In this document: piece after piece, positions 1 through 9,300 of the stretch
Layout of the letters: every line of letters begins with the position of its first letter
Numbering within the stretch: position 1 is the first letter of the stretch
From: BOG-908 sp963848205
Lineage (GTDB): Bacteria; Pseudomonadota; Alphaproteobacteria; Acetobacterales; Acetobacteraceae
DNA length: 64,000 nt
Assembly (NCBI GenBank): GCA_963848205.1
Contig: CAWKCV010000006.1
Span: 62,001-126,000, forward strand
Direction: 5' to 3'
Program-made: the position numbers and the translations under genes
The notes under the pieces: generated by a model
What the model was told of the DNA's origin: nothing
Databases searched by the model: none
Seen by the model: only the letters and a program-made list of their open reading frames with translations

Positions 1-2
1 GC

Positions 3-794
3 GGCGACAATTTCCACGGCCGCACACTGGCCATCGTCGGCTTCTCCACCGACCCGGTGAGCCGGCGGGATTTCGGGCCCTTCGCGCCAGGTTTCACCAT
101 CGTGCCCTATGGCGACGCCGCCGCGATCGAAGCGGCGATCACGCCCGATACCGTCGCCGTGCTGCTCGAGCCGATCCAGGGCGAGGCCGGCACCATCATC
201 CCGCCCGACGGCTATCTGCGCGCCGTCCGCCGGCTCTGCACGCAGCACCGCGTCGTCATGATCCTCGACGAAATCCAGACCGGGCTCGGCCGCACCGGCC
301 GCCTGCTCGCCGAGGAACACGAGGGCGTCGAAGCCGACCTCACCCTCGTCGGCAAGGCGCTGTCCGGCGGTTTCTACCCCGTCTCCGCCGTGCTCTCGAA
401 TGCCGAGGTGATGGACACGCTCAAACCCGGCGAACACGGCAGCACCTTTGGCGGCAATCCGCTGGCCTGCGCCGTCGCGCGCATGTCGCTCCGCGTGCTG
501 GTCGAGGAAGGCATGATCGAGAACGCCGCCGCGATGGGCACACGCATGGTGGATGGCCTGCGCGCGATCGCCACCAACCAGGTGCGTGAAGTGCGCGGCC
601 GCGGCCTGATGATGGCCGTCGAGCTCCACGCCGATGCCGGCGGCGCCGGGCGCGTCTGCAAGGCGCTGCAGAAAGCCGGTGTGCTGTGCAAGGAGACGCA
701 CGAGCACACGATCCGCATCGCGCCGCCGCTCGTGATCACGGGCGAGCAGGTGGATTGGGCGGTGGAGCGGTTTGCGGACGCGCTTCGGACGTAA
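3..794 (+). CDS. rocD: Ornithine--oxo-acid aminotransferase, 5' end missing
   Basis: C-terminal ~263 residues of a class-III PLP aminotransferase; the reading frame is open to the left edge, so the start lies outside the window. The visible N-terminal stretch GDNFHGRTLAIVGFSTDP is typical of ornithine aminotransferase rather than acetylornithine aminotransferase. The cofactor aspartate sits in ILDEIQTGLGRTG and the Schiff-base lysine in TLVGKALSGG. The enzyme moves the delta-amino group of ornithine to 2-oxoglutarate, giving glutamate semialdehyde, so it belongs to arginine/ornithine catabolism. It converges on hutI and a copy of the border repeat follows its stop directly. Placing it next to a histidine-degradation locus fits an amino-acid catabolism region. 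The subfamily call is from motif memory only. Confidence 0.88.
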   Translation, partial: GDNFHGRTLAIVGFSTDPVSRRDFGPFAPGFTIVPYGDAAAIEAAITPDTVAVLLEPIQGEAGTIIPPDGYLRAVRRLCTQHRVVMILDEIQTGLGRTGRLLAEEHEGVEADLTLVGKALSGGFYPVSAVLSNAEVMDTLKPGEHGSTFGGNPLACAVARMSLRVLVEEGMIENAAAMGTRMVDGLRAIATNQVREVRGRGLMMAVELHADAGGAGRVCKALQKAGVLCKETHEHTIRIAPPLVITGEQVDWAVERFADALRT

Positions 795-800
795 GAAAGG

Positions 801-841
801 CAAGCAGTCCTTTTTTGAAAAAAAGGACCAAAAAACTTTTG
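801..841 (+). repeat. Border repeat, copy 1 (rocD/hutI convergent junction)
   Basis: AT-rich palindromic element: AAGCAGTCC lead, hairpin arms GTCCTTTTTT and AAAAAAGGAC around a G, then an A-run and CTTTTG tail. It fills almost the whole gap between two convergent genes. The same core recurs at about 15 places in this window. Confidence 0.9.
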
Positions 842-850
842 GGAGTTGGC

Positions 851-2063
851 TTACGCGGGTTCGACGCAGTCAGGCAATAATCCGCCCATCCAATACGCCA
901 ACTCACGTGGATTACTAACCCGCCAGACGGCGAACTCCGCCCGTTTGCCGGGCGCTAGCGTGCCGATTTCAGCGTCTAGCCCAAGAGCAGACGCCGCCAC
1001 ACGCGTGCAGCCGGCGAGCGCTTCCTCGGGCGTCAGGCGGAACAGCGCACAGGCCAAATTCATCGCCATCAGCAGCGAACTCAGCGGCGACGAGCCGGGA
1101 TTGCAATCGGTCGCCACCGCCATCGCCACCCCATGTTCGCGGAACAACGCCACCGGCGGCGGCTGACGCGCGCCCACCGTCGCGTAAGCGCCAGGCAGCA
1201 ACACCGCCACCGTCCCGGCAGCCGCCAGCGCACGCACGCCTGCCTCGGACGTGTATTCCAGATGATCGGCCGACAACGCCCGATGCGACGCGGCCAGCGC
1301 CGCGCCACCGCCATCGGTCAACTGGTCCGCATGCAGCTTCACCCGCAGCCCGAGCCTCGCCGCTCCGCTGAACAACCGGTCGATCTGCGCCGCCGAGAAC
1401 GCGATGTTCTCGGCAAAAGCATCGACCGCATCGACGAGGTTTCCCGCAATCGCGGCTGGCAGGATATCGGCCACGATGTGGTCGATGTAATCGTCGGCCC
1501 GCCCGGCAAATTCGGGCGGAATGGCATGGGCCGCCAGCAGCGACGTCACTACAAGCACGCCTTCCTCGCGCCCCAACGCACGCGCCGCACGCAGCATGTT
1601 CAACTCGTCCGGAAGGTTCAAGCCGTAGCCTGACTTGATCTCGATCGTTCGCACGCCTTCGCGGCGCAAAGCGCGAACCCGCGGCCGCGCCAATTCGACG
1701 AGCTCGGCCTCGCTCGCATCCCGCGTGGCGCGCATCGTCGAGAGAATGCCGCCGCCCGCGCGCGCCGCCTGTTCGTAGCTGCCGCCTTGCAGCCGCCCCT
1801 CGAACTCGGCGGACGCGCTCGCCGGCGAACACGAGATGCGTGTGGCAGTCGATCAGCGCGGGGGTGATCCACGCGCCGTCGGTGTCGTGAACCTCGGTCC
1901 CCAGCCCGCGCAAATCTGGCGGCAGGTCGCGCGCGGGCCCGGCATAGACGATCCGGCCGTCGCGCACGGCAAGCGCGCCGTCCAAAACCGCGCCATACGC
2001 GGAGCCACCCTCGGCCATCGTGGCCAGATTGGCGTGCCAGATGGTGTGCGCATGCTGCATCAT
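851..2063 (-). pseudogene. hutI: Imidazolonepropionase HutI, interrupted by a +1 frameshift
   Basis: HutI hydrolyses imidazolone-5-propionate to N-formimino-glutamate, step 3 of histidine degradation. The first ~84 codons (start 2063) end in DCHTHLVFAGER, the metal-binding HxH of the amidohydrolase fold. The rest, with HADQL and ATDCNPGSS, reads one frame over. Dropping one base near 1810-1817 joins GER to an EFEGRLQGGSYEQ stretch and then RAGGGILSTMRATRDAS, giving an uninterrupted 403-residue protein of normal family length. Both halves are well conserved, so the break is either very recent or a sequencing insertion. It is transcribed divergently from hutF across a predicted HutC operator. 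The pathway needs this enzyme and no second copy is visible here. Confidence 0.9.
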
Positions 2064-2100
2064 CGCGGCAACTCTAGGCTGGGCGGCAGGGCTGCAGCAA

Positions 2101-2114
2101 CCTGTCTAGACAGG
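2101..2114. promoter_or_regulatory. Predicted HutC operator in the hutI-hutF divergent promoter region
   Basis: CCTGTCTAGACAGG is a perfect 14-bp inverted repeat midway between the divergent starts of hutI (2063) and hutF (2143). GntR/HutC-type repressors bind short palindromes of the TGT-N-ACA type, and hutC is the second gene of the plus-strand operon. The site could therefore control both directions and autoregulate hutC. The palindrome is seen; its role is inferred. Confidence 0.65.
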
Positions 2115-2142
2115 CTTGGTCCCGTCTGGGACACTGCCGGGC

Positions 2143-3486
2143 ATGCAAGCCGTCTCCGCCGATTGGGTCCTGCTGGACGATGGCTTTTCGCCGAACCTGC
2201 TGATCGAGCACCAACACGGTGCGATCGTCGCAATACGCGAGGGCCGCGCGGCGGACCACGTCGCGGGCGCGCTGCTGCCGGGTGCGATCAATCTGCACAG
2301 CCATGCCTTTCAGCGCAGTTTCGCTGGCCGGACGGAGTTCGCGGGCGGCGGCGGCGATTTTTGGAGCTGGCGCGAGGCGATGTATCGCGCGGCCGGCCGC
2401 ATCGACCCGGACACGCTGGCGCCGGTCGCCGCCTATCTCGGCATGCAATGCCTGCTCGGCGGCTTCACCTCGCTGGTCGAGTTCCATTATTTGCAGAACG
2501 CGCCGGACGGCAGCCCCTACGCCCATCGCGCCGCCATGGCCGACGCGGTGATCGAAGGCGCCGCCCGATCCGGCATCGGCCTCACCCTGCTTTTCGGCAT
2601 CTACGAAACCGGCGATTTCGGCGGCGCGCCGCTGCAAGGCGGCCAGATTCGCTTCGACACGGCACCGGAAGCGGCACTCGCGATGCTGCAGGACGCACAG
2701 CCGCGCCAAACCCCGTCGCTGCGCTTTGGCCTCTCGCCGCACTCGCTGCGCGCCGTCCCGCCCGCCTCGCTGGCACGCATGGCGGAAGGTCTGGCCGGCA
2801 TCGATCCCGCCGCGCCCATCCATATCCATGCGGCCGAGCAACAGGCCGAAGTGTTGGCTTGCCGGGCGCATCTCGGCACCACGCCCGTCGCCTGGCTGCT
2901 GGACAATGTATCCGTAGCGGAAAAGTGGTGCCTCATTCACTGCACCCATACCAATGACGCGGAGCGCCGCGGCCTGGCTGCGTCCGGTGCGGTCGCCGGC
3001 CTGTGCCCTAGCACGGAAGGCAATCTGGGCGACGGCATTTTCGGCCTGGCGGATTACGTGTCGCATGGCGGCGCGTTCGGCATCGGCACGGACAGCCATG
3101 TCTCGCTCGATGCCTTTGCCGAGCTGCGCCTGCTGGAATACAGCCAACGCCTGCGCGCAGAGCGGCGGAATGTGCTGGCCGGCGAAGATGGCCACACCGG
3201 GCGCATCCTGTGGCAGGCCGCGTGCAACGGCGGTGCGCGCGCTTCCGCTCGTCGCGTGGGCGCGCTGCGTGCCGGCAGCCGCGCCGACCTGGTGGCCATA
3301 ACACCCACAATTGAGACCGCCGGCCTCGGCCCCGATTTCTGGCTGGATGCGGCGATGTTCGCGAACGATCGAGCGTCGGTGCATCATGCAATGGTAGGCG
3401 GTGAGTGGCTCGTACGTGACGGCACGCATATACACGCTGAGGATATCACCCGCGCTTATACACGCGTATTGGAGAAAATCGGCTGA
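2143..3486 (+). CDS. hutF: Formimidoylglutamate deiminase HutF
   Basis: Zinc amidohydrolase that deiminates N-formimino-L-glutamate to N-formyl-L-glutamate and ammonia, the branch of histidine catabolism that also needs HutG. Metal and catalytic motifs are in order: NLHSHAFQR (HxH), HIHAAEQ, IHCTHT and GTDSHVSLDAF. About 447 residues, normal for HutF. I use the ATG at 2143; an in-frame TTG at 2116 would start the protein almost on top of the predicted operator. First gene of the plus-strand operon; its stop overlaps the hutC start (TGATG). Confidence 0.93.
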   Translation: MQAVSADWVLLDDGFSPNLLIEHQHGAIVAIREGRAADHVAGALLPGAINLHSHAFQRSFAGRTEFAGGGGDFWSWREAMYRAAGRIDPDTLAPVAAYLGMQCLLGGFTSLVEFHYLQNAPDGSPYAHRAAMADAVIEGAARSGIGLTLLFGIYETGDFGGAPLQGGQIRFDTAPEAALAMLQDAQPRQTPSLRFGLSPHSLRAVPPASLARMAEGLAGIDPAAPIHIHAAEQQAEVLACRAHLGTTPVAWLLDNVSVAEKWCLIHCTHTNDAERRGLAASGAVAGLCPSTEGNLGDGIFGLADYVSHGGAFGIGTDSHVSLDAFAELRLLEYSQRLRAERRNVLAGEDGHTGRILWQAACNGGARASARRVGALRAGSRADLVAITPTIETAGLGPDFWLDAAMFANDRASVHHAMVGGEWLVRDGTHIHAEDITRAYTRVLEKIG

Positions 3487-4187
3487 TGGCCGAAAGCCCT
3501 TATCAGCGCATCAAGCGCAGCATTGCCGAAGGCATTGCATCCGGGCGCTGGCTGGCTGGCCAGGTGCTACCCTCCGAACATGCGCTCACGCGGCAATTCA
3601 AGGTCTCGCGCATGACGGTCAATCGCGCGATGCGGGAACTGGCCAACCAGAATCTCATACGCCGGGTGCCGGGTGTCGGCAGCTTTGTCGCCGAACCGGT
3701 CGCGCAATCCGCCCTGGTGGAAATACGCAACATCGCCGATGAGATTCTCTCGCGCGGCCACGTGCATCGCGCGGAAGTCCTGTTTCTCAACTCCATCAGC
3801 GCCGCGCCGGCACTCGCCGAAGAGTTCGGCCTGGCAGCAGGTGACGGGCTGTTCCATTCCCGCATTCTCCATCTCGAAGACGGCGTGCCTCTGCAACTCG
3901 AGGAACGCCTGGTTCATCCGGCGCTGGCCCCCGACTACCTGCATCAGGATTTCAGCAAGACGACGCCGAACGCGTTCCTTAGCCGGGTGGCGCCGCTCAC
4001 CAGTTTCGAACACCACGTCCGCGCCCTCGCGGCCGATGGCGAGCGTGCACAATTGCTCGGCCTGGCGCAGGGCGACGCGTGCCTGCTCGTGCTTCGCCGT
4101 ACGTTTTCAAACCAGCGCTTGGTATCGATCGCCGAGCTCTATCATCCCGGCCTGCGCTTCGCGCTCGCCGGCAAGTTCAAGCCCTGA
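3486..4187 (+). CDS. hutC: Histidine utilisation repressor HutC (GntR family)
   Basis: 233 residues. A GntR winged helix-turn-helix spans residues ~5-72 (PSEHALTRQFKVSRMTVNRA), followed by a UTRA ligand-binding domain to the C-terminus. HutC homologues repress hut genes and are released by urocanate, the product of HutH. Translationally coupled to hutF by a 1-base stop/start overlap and followed 17 bases later by hutU. The likely operator is the palindrome at 2101-2114. Assignment to HutC rather than another GntR repressor rests on domain type and operon position. Confidence 0.93.
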   Translation: MAESPYQRIKRSIAEGIASGRWLAGQVLPSEHALTRQFKVSRMTVNRAMRELANQNLIRRVPGVGSFVAEPVAQSALVEIRNIADEILSRGHVHRAEVLFLNSISAAPALAEEFGLAAGDGLFHSRILHLEDGVPLQLEERLVHPALAPDYLHQDFSKTTPNAFLSRVAPLTSFEHHVRALAADGERAQLLGLAQGDACLLVLRRTFSNQRLVSIAELYHPGLRFALAGKFKP

Positions 4188-4204
4188 CGCAACCGGAATA
4201 TTTC

Positions 4205-5869
4205 ATGCGCAACACTCGCATCATTCGCGCGTCGCGGGGCTCGCAGCTCACCGCACGTTCCTGGCAGACCGAAGCGCCGCTGCGCATGCTGATGAACAAT
4301 CTCGATCCGGACGTCGCCGAACGGCCGGAGGACCTGGTCGTCTACGGCGGCATCGGCAAGGCCGCCCGCAACTGGCCGTGCTACGACACGATGGTCAGCG
4401 CGCTCACCACACTGGGCGCGGACGAAACATTGCTGGTGCAATCAGGCAAACCGGCCGGCGTGTTCCGCACGCATGCGGACGCGCCGCGCGTGCTGATCGC
4501 CAACAGCAACCTCGTGCCGCATTGGGCCACCTGGGAACATTTCTCGGCCCTCGATCGCCTCGGCCTGATGATGTACGGCCAGATGACCGCAGGTTCGTGG
4601 ATCTATATCGGCAGCCAGGGCATCGTTCAGGGCACCTACGAAACCTTCGTCGAAATCGGCCGCCAGCATTACGGCGGCTCGCTCGCCGGGCGCTGGATAC
4701 TGACCGGCGGATTGGGCGGCATGGGCGGCGCGCAACCGTTGGCCGCCACGCTCGCCGGCGCCTCCATGCTCGCCGTAGAAGCGCAGGACAGCCGGATCGA
4801 GAAGCGGCTGGAGACCGGCTATCTCGATGCGCGCGCTGAGACGCTCGACGACGCGCTCGCGATGATCGAGGACGCCCGCGCGCAAGGCCGCCCGCGCTCG
4901 ATCGGGCTGCTCGGCAACGCGGCCGATATCTTCCCCGAAATCCTGGCGCGCGGCATCCGGCCCGACGTCGTCACCGACCAGACCTCCGCTCACGACCCGG
5001 CGAACGGCTACGTGCCTGCCGGCTGGAGCGTCGCCGAATGGGAGAGCGCGCGGGTGACCGATCCAGCACGCGTAGCGGCGGCCGCGAAAGCCTCCATGCG
5101 CGTGCATGTGGAAGCGATGCTCGGCTTCCATCGCGCCGGCATCCCCACCGTCGATTACGGCAACAATATCCGCCAGGTCGCGAAAGATGAGGGCCTGGCC
5201 GACGCTTTCGACTTTCCCGGCTTCGTCCCCGCCTATATCCGCCCGTTGTTCTGCCTCGGCAAAGGCCCGTTCCGCTGGGTCGCACTCTCCGGCGACCCCG
5301 ACGACATACGCGTCACGGACGAGACGGTCGCGGCCCTCATGCCGCACGACACGCATCTGCACACCTGGCTCGCCCATGCCGGCGCGCGCATAAAGTTCCA
5401 GGGCCTGCCTGCGCGAATCTGCTGGCTTGGCCTGGGGGATCGCCATCGCATTGGCCTCGCCTTCAACGAGCTCGTGCGCAGCGGACGCGTGCGCGCCCCC
5501 ATCGTCATCGGCCGCGACCATCTGGACAGCGGCAGCGTCGCCAGCCCGAACCGCGAAACCGAAGCCATGCGCGACGGATCGGATGCCGTCAGCGACTGGC
5601 CTCTGCTCAACGCGCTGCTCAACACGGCGAGCGGCGCCACCTGGGTATCGCTGCATCATGGCGGCGGCGTCGGCATGGGCTACTCGCAACACAGCGGCAT
5701 GGTGATCCTCTGCGACGGCACCGCGGACGCCGACCGCCGGCTGGAACGCGTGTTGTGGAACGACCCCGCCACCGGCGTCATGCGCCATGCCGATGCCGGC
5801 TACCCCGACGCCATCGACTGCGCCCGCCGTCACAATCTCGATTTGCCGATGCTGGGCGCGGCCAAGTGA
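4205..5869 (+). CDS. hutU: Urocanate hydratase HutU
   Basis: Converts urocanate to imidazolone propionate using tightly bound NAD+, step 2 of the pathway. 554 residues, the family's usual size. Seen: glycine-rich NAD-binding segment GGLGGMGGAQPLA, the active-site cysteine region QGLPARICWLGLGDR, and the conserved HHGGGVGMGYSQHSG near the C-terminus. I use the ATG at 4205 because homologues begin shortly before TARSWQTEAPLRML; the open frame runs further upstream but only into hutC. The stop overlaps the GTG of hutH. Confidence 0.96.
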   Translation: MRNTRIIRASRGSQLTARSWQTEAPLRMLMNNLDPDVAERPEDLVVYGGIGKAARNWPCYDTMVSALTTLGADETLLVQSGKPAGVFRTHADAPRVLIANSNLVPHWATWEHFSALDRLGLMMYGQMTAGSWIYIGSQGIVQGTYETFVEIGRQHYGGSLAGRWILTGGLGGMGGAQPLAATLAGASMLAVEAQDSRIEKRLETGYLDARAETLDDALAMIEDARAQGRPRSIGLLGNAADIFPEILARGIRPDVVTDQTSAHDPANGYVPAGWSVAEWESARVTDPARVAAAAKASMRVHVEAMLGFHRAGIPTVDYGNNIRQVAKDEGLADAFDFPGFVPAYIRPLFCLGKGPFRWVALSGDPDDIRVTDETVAALMPHDTHLHTWLAHAGARIKFQGLPARICWLGLGDRHRIGLAFNELVRSGRVRAPIVIGRDHLDSGSVASPNRETEAMRDGSDAVSDWPLLNALLNTASGATWVSLHHGGGVGMGYSQHSGMVILCDGTADADRRLERVLWNDPATGVMRHADAGYPDAIDCARRHNLDLPMLGAAK

Positions 5870-7371
5870 CCATCACCATCGGCCCCACTTTGTCCCTCGC
5901 CGAGCTCCGGCGCCTGGATTTCAGCGAAAACATCGCCCTCGACCCCACCTGCCTGCCCGGCGTCGAGGCCTCCGCCCGAACGGTCGCCGACATCGTCGCC
6001 GCCAACCGGACCGTCTACGGCATCAACACCGGCTTCGGCCTGCTCGCGCAAACTTCCATCCAAGCCGGCCAACTCGCCGAACTGCAACGCCGCCTCGTCC
6101 TCTCCCACGCCGCCGGCACCGGCCCCCTGCTGCCCGCACCCATCGTCCGCCTGATCATGGCGCTGAAAATCGTGGGACTGGCCCGCGGCTATTCCGGCGT
6201 GCGACCGGCCGTCATCGAGCACATTCTGGCCTTCCTGCGCGCCGACATTCTCCCGTGCATTCCGGCCAAAGGCTCGGTCGGCGCCTCAGGCGACCTGGCA
6301 CCGCTCGCCCATCTCGCCGCCGCCCTCATCGGCACCGGCGACGTGGACGCTGCCGGCAGCCGCATGAGCGCCGCCGCTGCCATGCAGCAAGCCGGCCTCT
6401 CGCCCCTCGTCCTCGGCCCGAAGGAGGGGTTGGCACTCCTCAACGGCACGCAAGCCTCCACCGCGCTCGCGCTCTCCGCCCTGTTCCGCGCCGAGCGCCT
6501 GTTCGGCGCTGCCATCGTCGCCGGCGCCCTCTCCGTCGACGCCGCCAAAGGCAGCGACACGCCGTTCGATGCCCGGATCCACGCCGCCCGCGGCCAGCCC
6601 GGCCAGATCGCAGTCGCCGCCAGCATCCGCGCGCTGCTCGCAGGCAGCGACATCCGCCACTCTCACCTCGATTGTGGCCGCGTGCAGGACCCGTACAGCC
6701 TGCGCTGCCAGCCGCAGGTGATGGGCGCCTGCCTCGATACGCTGCGCCACGCCGCCGGCGTGCTCACCATCGAAGCCAATGCCGCCAGCGACAACCCGCT
6801 CGTCTTCGAAACCGACGTGCTCTCCGGCGGCAATTTCCACGCCGAACCGGTAGCCATCGCCGCCGACACCATGGCCATCGCAATCGCCGAGATCGGCGCG
6901 CTATCCGAACGCCGCACGGCGCTGCTCACCGATCCGGTGATGAGCCGCCTGCCCGCGTTCCTGGTCACCGAGCCCGGCATCAACTCCGGCTTCATGATCG
7001 CCCAGGTCACCGCCGCCGCGCTGGCGAGCGAAAACAAAAGCCTCGCCCACCCCGCAAGCGTCGACAGCCTGCCGACCAGCGCCAACCAGGAGGACCATGT
7101 CAGCATGGCCACCTTCGCCGCCCGCCGCCTGCACGAGATGTGCGACAACACCGCCACCATCATCGCCATCGAGCTGCTGGCCGCCACCCAGGGCATCGGG
7201 TTCCACGCGCCGCACACCACGTCCGCCCCGCTGCAATCGGCCATCGCCATCCTGCGCACGCGCGTCGCCCCCTACACCGAAGACCGCTTCTTCGCCCCCG
7301 ACATCGCGGCCGCGACATCGCTCGTGCAATCCGGCGCCTTCGACCCGCTCACCCAGGATCTGCGCCTGTGA
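5866..7371 (+). CDS. hutH: Histidine ammonia-lyase HutH
   Basis: Deaminates L-histidine to trans-urocanate, the first step of the pathway. The autocatalytic MIO cofactor would form from Ala140-Ser141-Gly142 in GSVGASGDLAPL; the substrate-pocket sequence YGINTGFG also appears near residue 51. 501 residues. The GTG at 5866 overlaps the hutU stop (GTGA) and gives the expected N-terminus; the open frame continues upstream only inside hutU. Its own stop overlaps the hutG start in the same way, so the U-H-G genes are translationally coupled. Confidence 0.96.
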   Translation: MTITIGPTLSLAELRRLDFSENIALDPTCLPGVEASARTVADIVAANRTVYGINTGFGLLAQTSIQAGQLAELQRRLVLSHAAGTGPLLPAPIVRLIMALKIVGLARGYSGVRPAVIEHILAFLRADILPCIPAKGSVGASGDLAPLAHLAAALIGTGDVDAAGSRMSAAAAMQQAGLSPLVLGPKEGLALLNGTQASTALALSALFRAERLFGAAIVAGALSVDAAKGSDTPFDARIHAARGQPGQIAVAASIRALLAGSDIRHSHLDCGRVQDPYSLRCQPQVMGACLDTLRHAAGVLTIEANAASDNPLVFETDVLSGGNFHAEPVAIAADTMAIAIAEIGALSERRTALLTDPVMSRLPAFLVTEPGINSGFMIAQVTAAALASENKSLAHPASVDSLPTSANQEDHVSMATFAARRLHEMCDNTATIIAIELLAATQGIGFHAPHTTSAPLQSAIAILRTRVAPYTEDRFFAPDIAAATSLVQSGAFDPLTQDLRL

Positions 7372-8159
7372 CCGCAGCCCCGCCGCTGTTCCATCTAACT
7401 CGGGGCCAAAGCCGCCTGATCATCTCGGTTCCCCACGCCGGCACCTTCATCCCCGACGATGTCGCCCACCAGCTGAACGCCGAAGGCCGTGCGCTCGTGG
7501 ACACCGACTGGCACGTGGACCGCCTCTACGACTTCGCCCCCTCGCTCGGCGCCACGCTCCTCACCGCCACGCACTCCCGCACGCTCGTCGATCTCAACCG
7601 CGCCCCTGAAGGCGGCCCGCTCTATCCTGGCCAGGCGGAAACCACGGTCGTCCCCACCGATACATTCGATGGCGCTTCTCTCTACGATGGTCCACCACCC
7701 GGCCCGGCCGAGCGCGCCCGCCGCGTGGCGCTCTACTGGCAGCCCTACCACGCAGCCCTTCAGGCCGAGCTCGACCGCATACACACGCGTCACGGCCACG
7801 CCATCCTGCTCGACGGCCATTCCATCCGCCCCAACGTGCCGCGCCTGTTCCCCGGCACGCTCCCCGATCTCAATTACGGCATCAACAGCGGCGCCGCCTG
7901 CACCCCCGGCCTCGCCCGGCGCGCGCTCGCCGCCACCGCGCCGCACGGTTTCAGCCAGGTTCTGGACGGGCGCTTTCGCGGCGGCCACATCACCCGCCAG
8001 TACGGCCGCCCGGAGCGCGGCGTCGAAGCGATCCAGCTCGAAATGGCCACCTCCACCTACATGGACGCACCCGGCCCCTATGACCCACCCCGCGCCGCAC
8101 GTCTTGTTGCGAGCCTGCACGCGCTGGTGCGGGAACTTATCGGCGCAGTGCAGACCTGA
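7368..8159 (+). CDS. hutG: N-formylglutamate deformylase HutG
   Basis: Hydrolyses N-formyl-L-glutamate to formate and glutamate, the last step of the HutF-HutG branch. 263 residues of the N-formylglutamate amidohydrolase family: ISVPHAGTFIP at the N-terminus, DTDWHVDRLYDF, AILLDGHSI and the C-terminal QLEMATSTYMD. The GTG start at 7368 overlaps the hutH stop. The same frame stays open through all of hutH as an Arg/Pro-rich translation, which is a shadow of GC-rich coding sequence and not part of the protein. Last gene of the hut operon. Confidence 0.94.
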   Translation: MTAAPPLFHLTRGQSRLIISVPHAGTFIPDDVAHQLNAEGRALVDTDWHVDRLYDFAPSLGATLLTATHSRTLVDLNRAPEGGPLYPGQAETTVVPTDTFDGASLYDGPPPGPAERARRVALYWQPYHAALQAELDRIHTRHGHAILLDGHSIRPNVPRLFPGTLPDLNYGINSGAACTPGLARRALAATAPHGFSQVLDGRFRGGHITRQYGRPERGVEAIQLEMATSTYMDAPGPYDPPRAARLVASLHALVRELIGAVQT

Positions 8160-8272
8160 ATTGCAACGCCGCCGGGAACGAAACAGTCCTGCCATGGTTG
8201 TGGAGCACGTCAGCCGACGCGCGCCGCCGGCTTAAAACCCACCGGCCCCCCGGGCCGAAAAGAGGAACCATC

Positions 8273-8956
8273 ATGACCAACCGCTTCAAACGCCTCGCCG
8301 GCGTCGCTTCAATCCTCGGCCTTCTCGCCGCTCCTGTGCTCACCGCCGCCCCGGCGCTGGCCGGTCCCGACCAGCAGGCGCTCGTCGACCACGCGATCGG
8401 CACCCTGCAGGACCTGCGCCACGACAAGGAATTCGGCAACGCCCGCCAGCTGCTCCACAGCGCCCGCGCCGTGCTCATCGCCCCGCGCATCTTCAAGGGC
8501 GCGTTCTTCGTCGGCGGCGAAGGCGGCCAAGCCCTCCTGATGGTCCGCGGCGCGCACGGCTGGAGCGACCCGGCCTTCTACACCGTCGCCTCGGCCAGCT
8601 TCGGCCTGCAGATCGGCGCCAAGGAAAGCGAGCTCATCCTCATCATCCGCTCCGAGCGCGCGCTCCAGGCCCTGATGCGGGACAAGTTCAAGATCGGCGC
8701 CGACGCCGGCATCGCCATCGCCACCCTGGGCAGCGACGTCCAAGGTGCGACCACCGCCAACGTGGGCGCCGATATCGTCGCCTGGGCCTCCTCCTCGGGC
8801 GCCTTCGCCGGCATCTCGCTCGACGGCACCGTCATCAGCGCCGAGAACGGGGCGGACGCCGCCTATTACGGCCGTCCTCTGACCACCGCCGACATCGTGC
8901 TGCGTCACGAGGTCCGCGGCGCCGGCACGCTGCGCCGCACGCTCGACGCCATGTGA
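8273..8956 (+). CDS. Secreted SYLF/YSC84-domain lipid-binding protein
   Basis: 227 residues. An N-terminal signal peptide with cleavage near APALA-GPDQQ is followed by an SYLF (YSC84-like) domain: LLHSARAVLIAPRIFKGAFFVGGEGGQ, then SFGLQIGAKESELILIIRS and an alternating hydrophobic C-terminus. SYLF domains bind phosphoinositides in eukaryotes; in bacteria the role of the exported versions is not established. The ATG at 8273 has AGAGGAA just upstream, and an earlier in-frame GTG-type start would add a basic stretch before the signal peptide. Followed on the same strand by a His-rich mini-protein. Confidence 0.85.
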   Translation: MTNRFKRLAGVASILGLLAAPVLTAAPALAGPDQQALVDHAIGTLQDLRHDKEFGNARQLLHSARAVLIAPRIFKGAFFVGGEGGQALLMVRGAHGWSDPAFYTVASASFGLQIGAKESELILIIRSERALQALMRDKFKIGADAGIAIATLGSDVQGATTANVGADIVAWASSSGAFAGISLDGTVISAENGADAAYYGRPLTTADIVLRHEVRGAGTLRRTLDAM

Positions 8957-9063
8957 ACCGGCCGCGGGGGCGGGCCCTTTGCCCACCCCGCAACCGCCCT
9001 CCACCCGGCACGTTCTAGTCGTGCGCGCCACAGAAGCGCGTTCAAAAAAGAGGATACAATCAC

Positions 9064-9270
9064 ATGCCGAAGACGACGCATCACGAAGCCGCCGAGCATC
9101 ACGAGACCGCCGCCAAGGCGCATCGCACGGCCGCCGAGCACCATGAAAAGGGCGACCACAAGGCAGCCCACACGCATTCCGAGACGGCCCACGGCCACTC
9201 CGCCAAGGCGCATGAGCATTCCACGAAGGCTCACACCAAGAGCAAGGAACACGCGACCGCCAAGCACTGA
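9064..9270 (+). CDS. His/Ala-rich mini-protein, possibly metal-binding
   Basis: 68 residues, built almost only from His, Ala, Lys, Glu and Thr in a loose 7-residue rhythm (AAEHHETAAKAH, AAEHHEKGDHKAA), predicted helical and very hydrophilic with no signal peptide. A good ribosome-binding site (AAGAGGA) precedes the ATG and a strong intrinsic terminator lies 30 bases after the stop, so this is a defined transcription unit end. Similar His-rich small proteins are widespread in alphaproteobacteria, but I know no established function. Metal buffering is only a guess from composition. Confidence 0.75.
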   Translation: MPKTTHHEAAEHHETAAKAHRTAAEHHEKGDHKAAHTHSETAHGHSAKAHEHSTKAHTKSKEHATAKH

Positions 9271-9300
9271 TCGCGCTTACGTCAGCGCATCGGCCATGAA

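Noticed and set aside
2116..2142. TTG start nine codons upstream for hutF
   Set aside because: It would begin directly beside the probable operator, and homologues start near the ATG at 2143.
5787..7367. Arg/Pro-rich open frame upstream of hutG inside hutH
   Set aside because: HutH is intact in its own frame; hutG homologues begin at the GTG at 7368.
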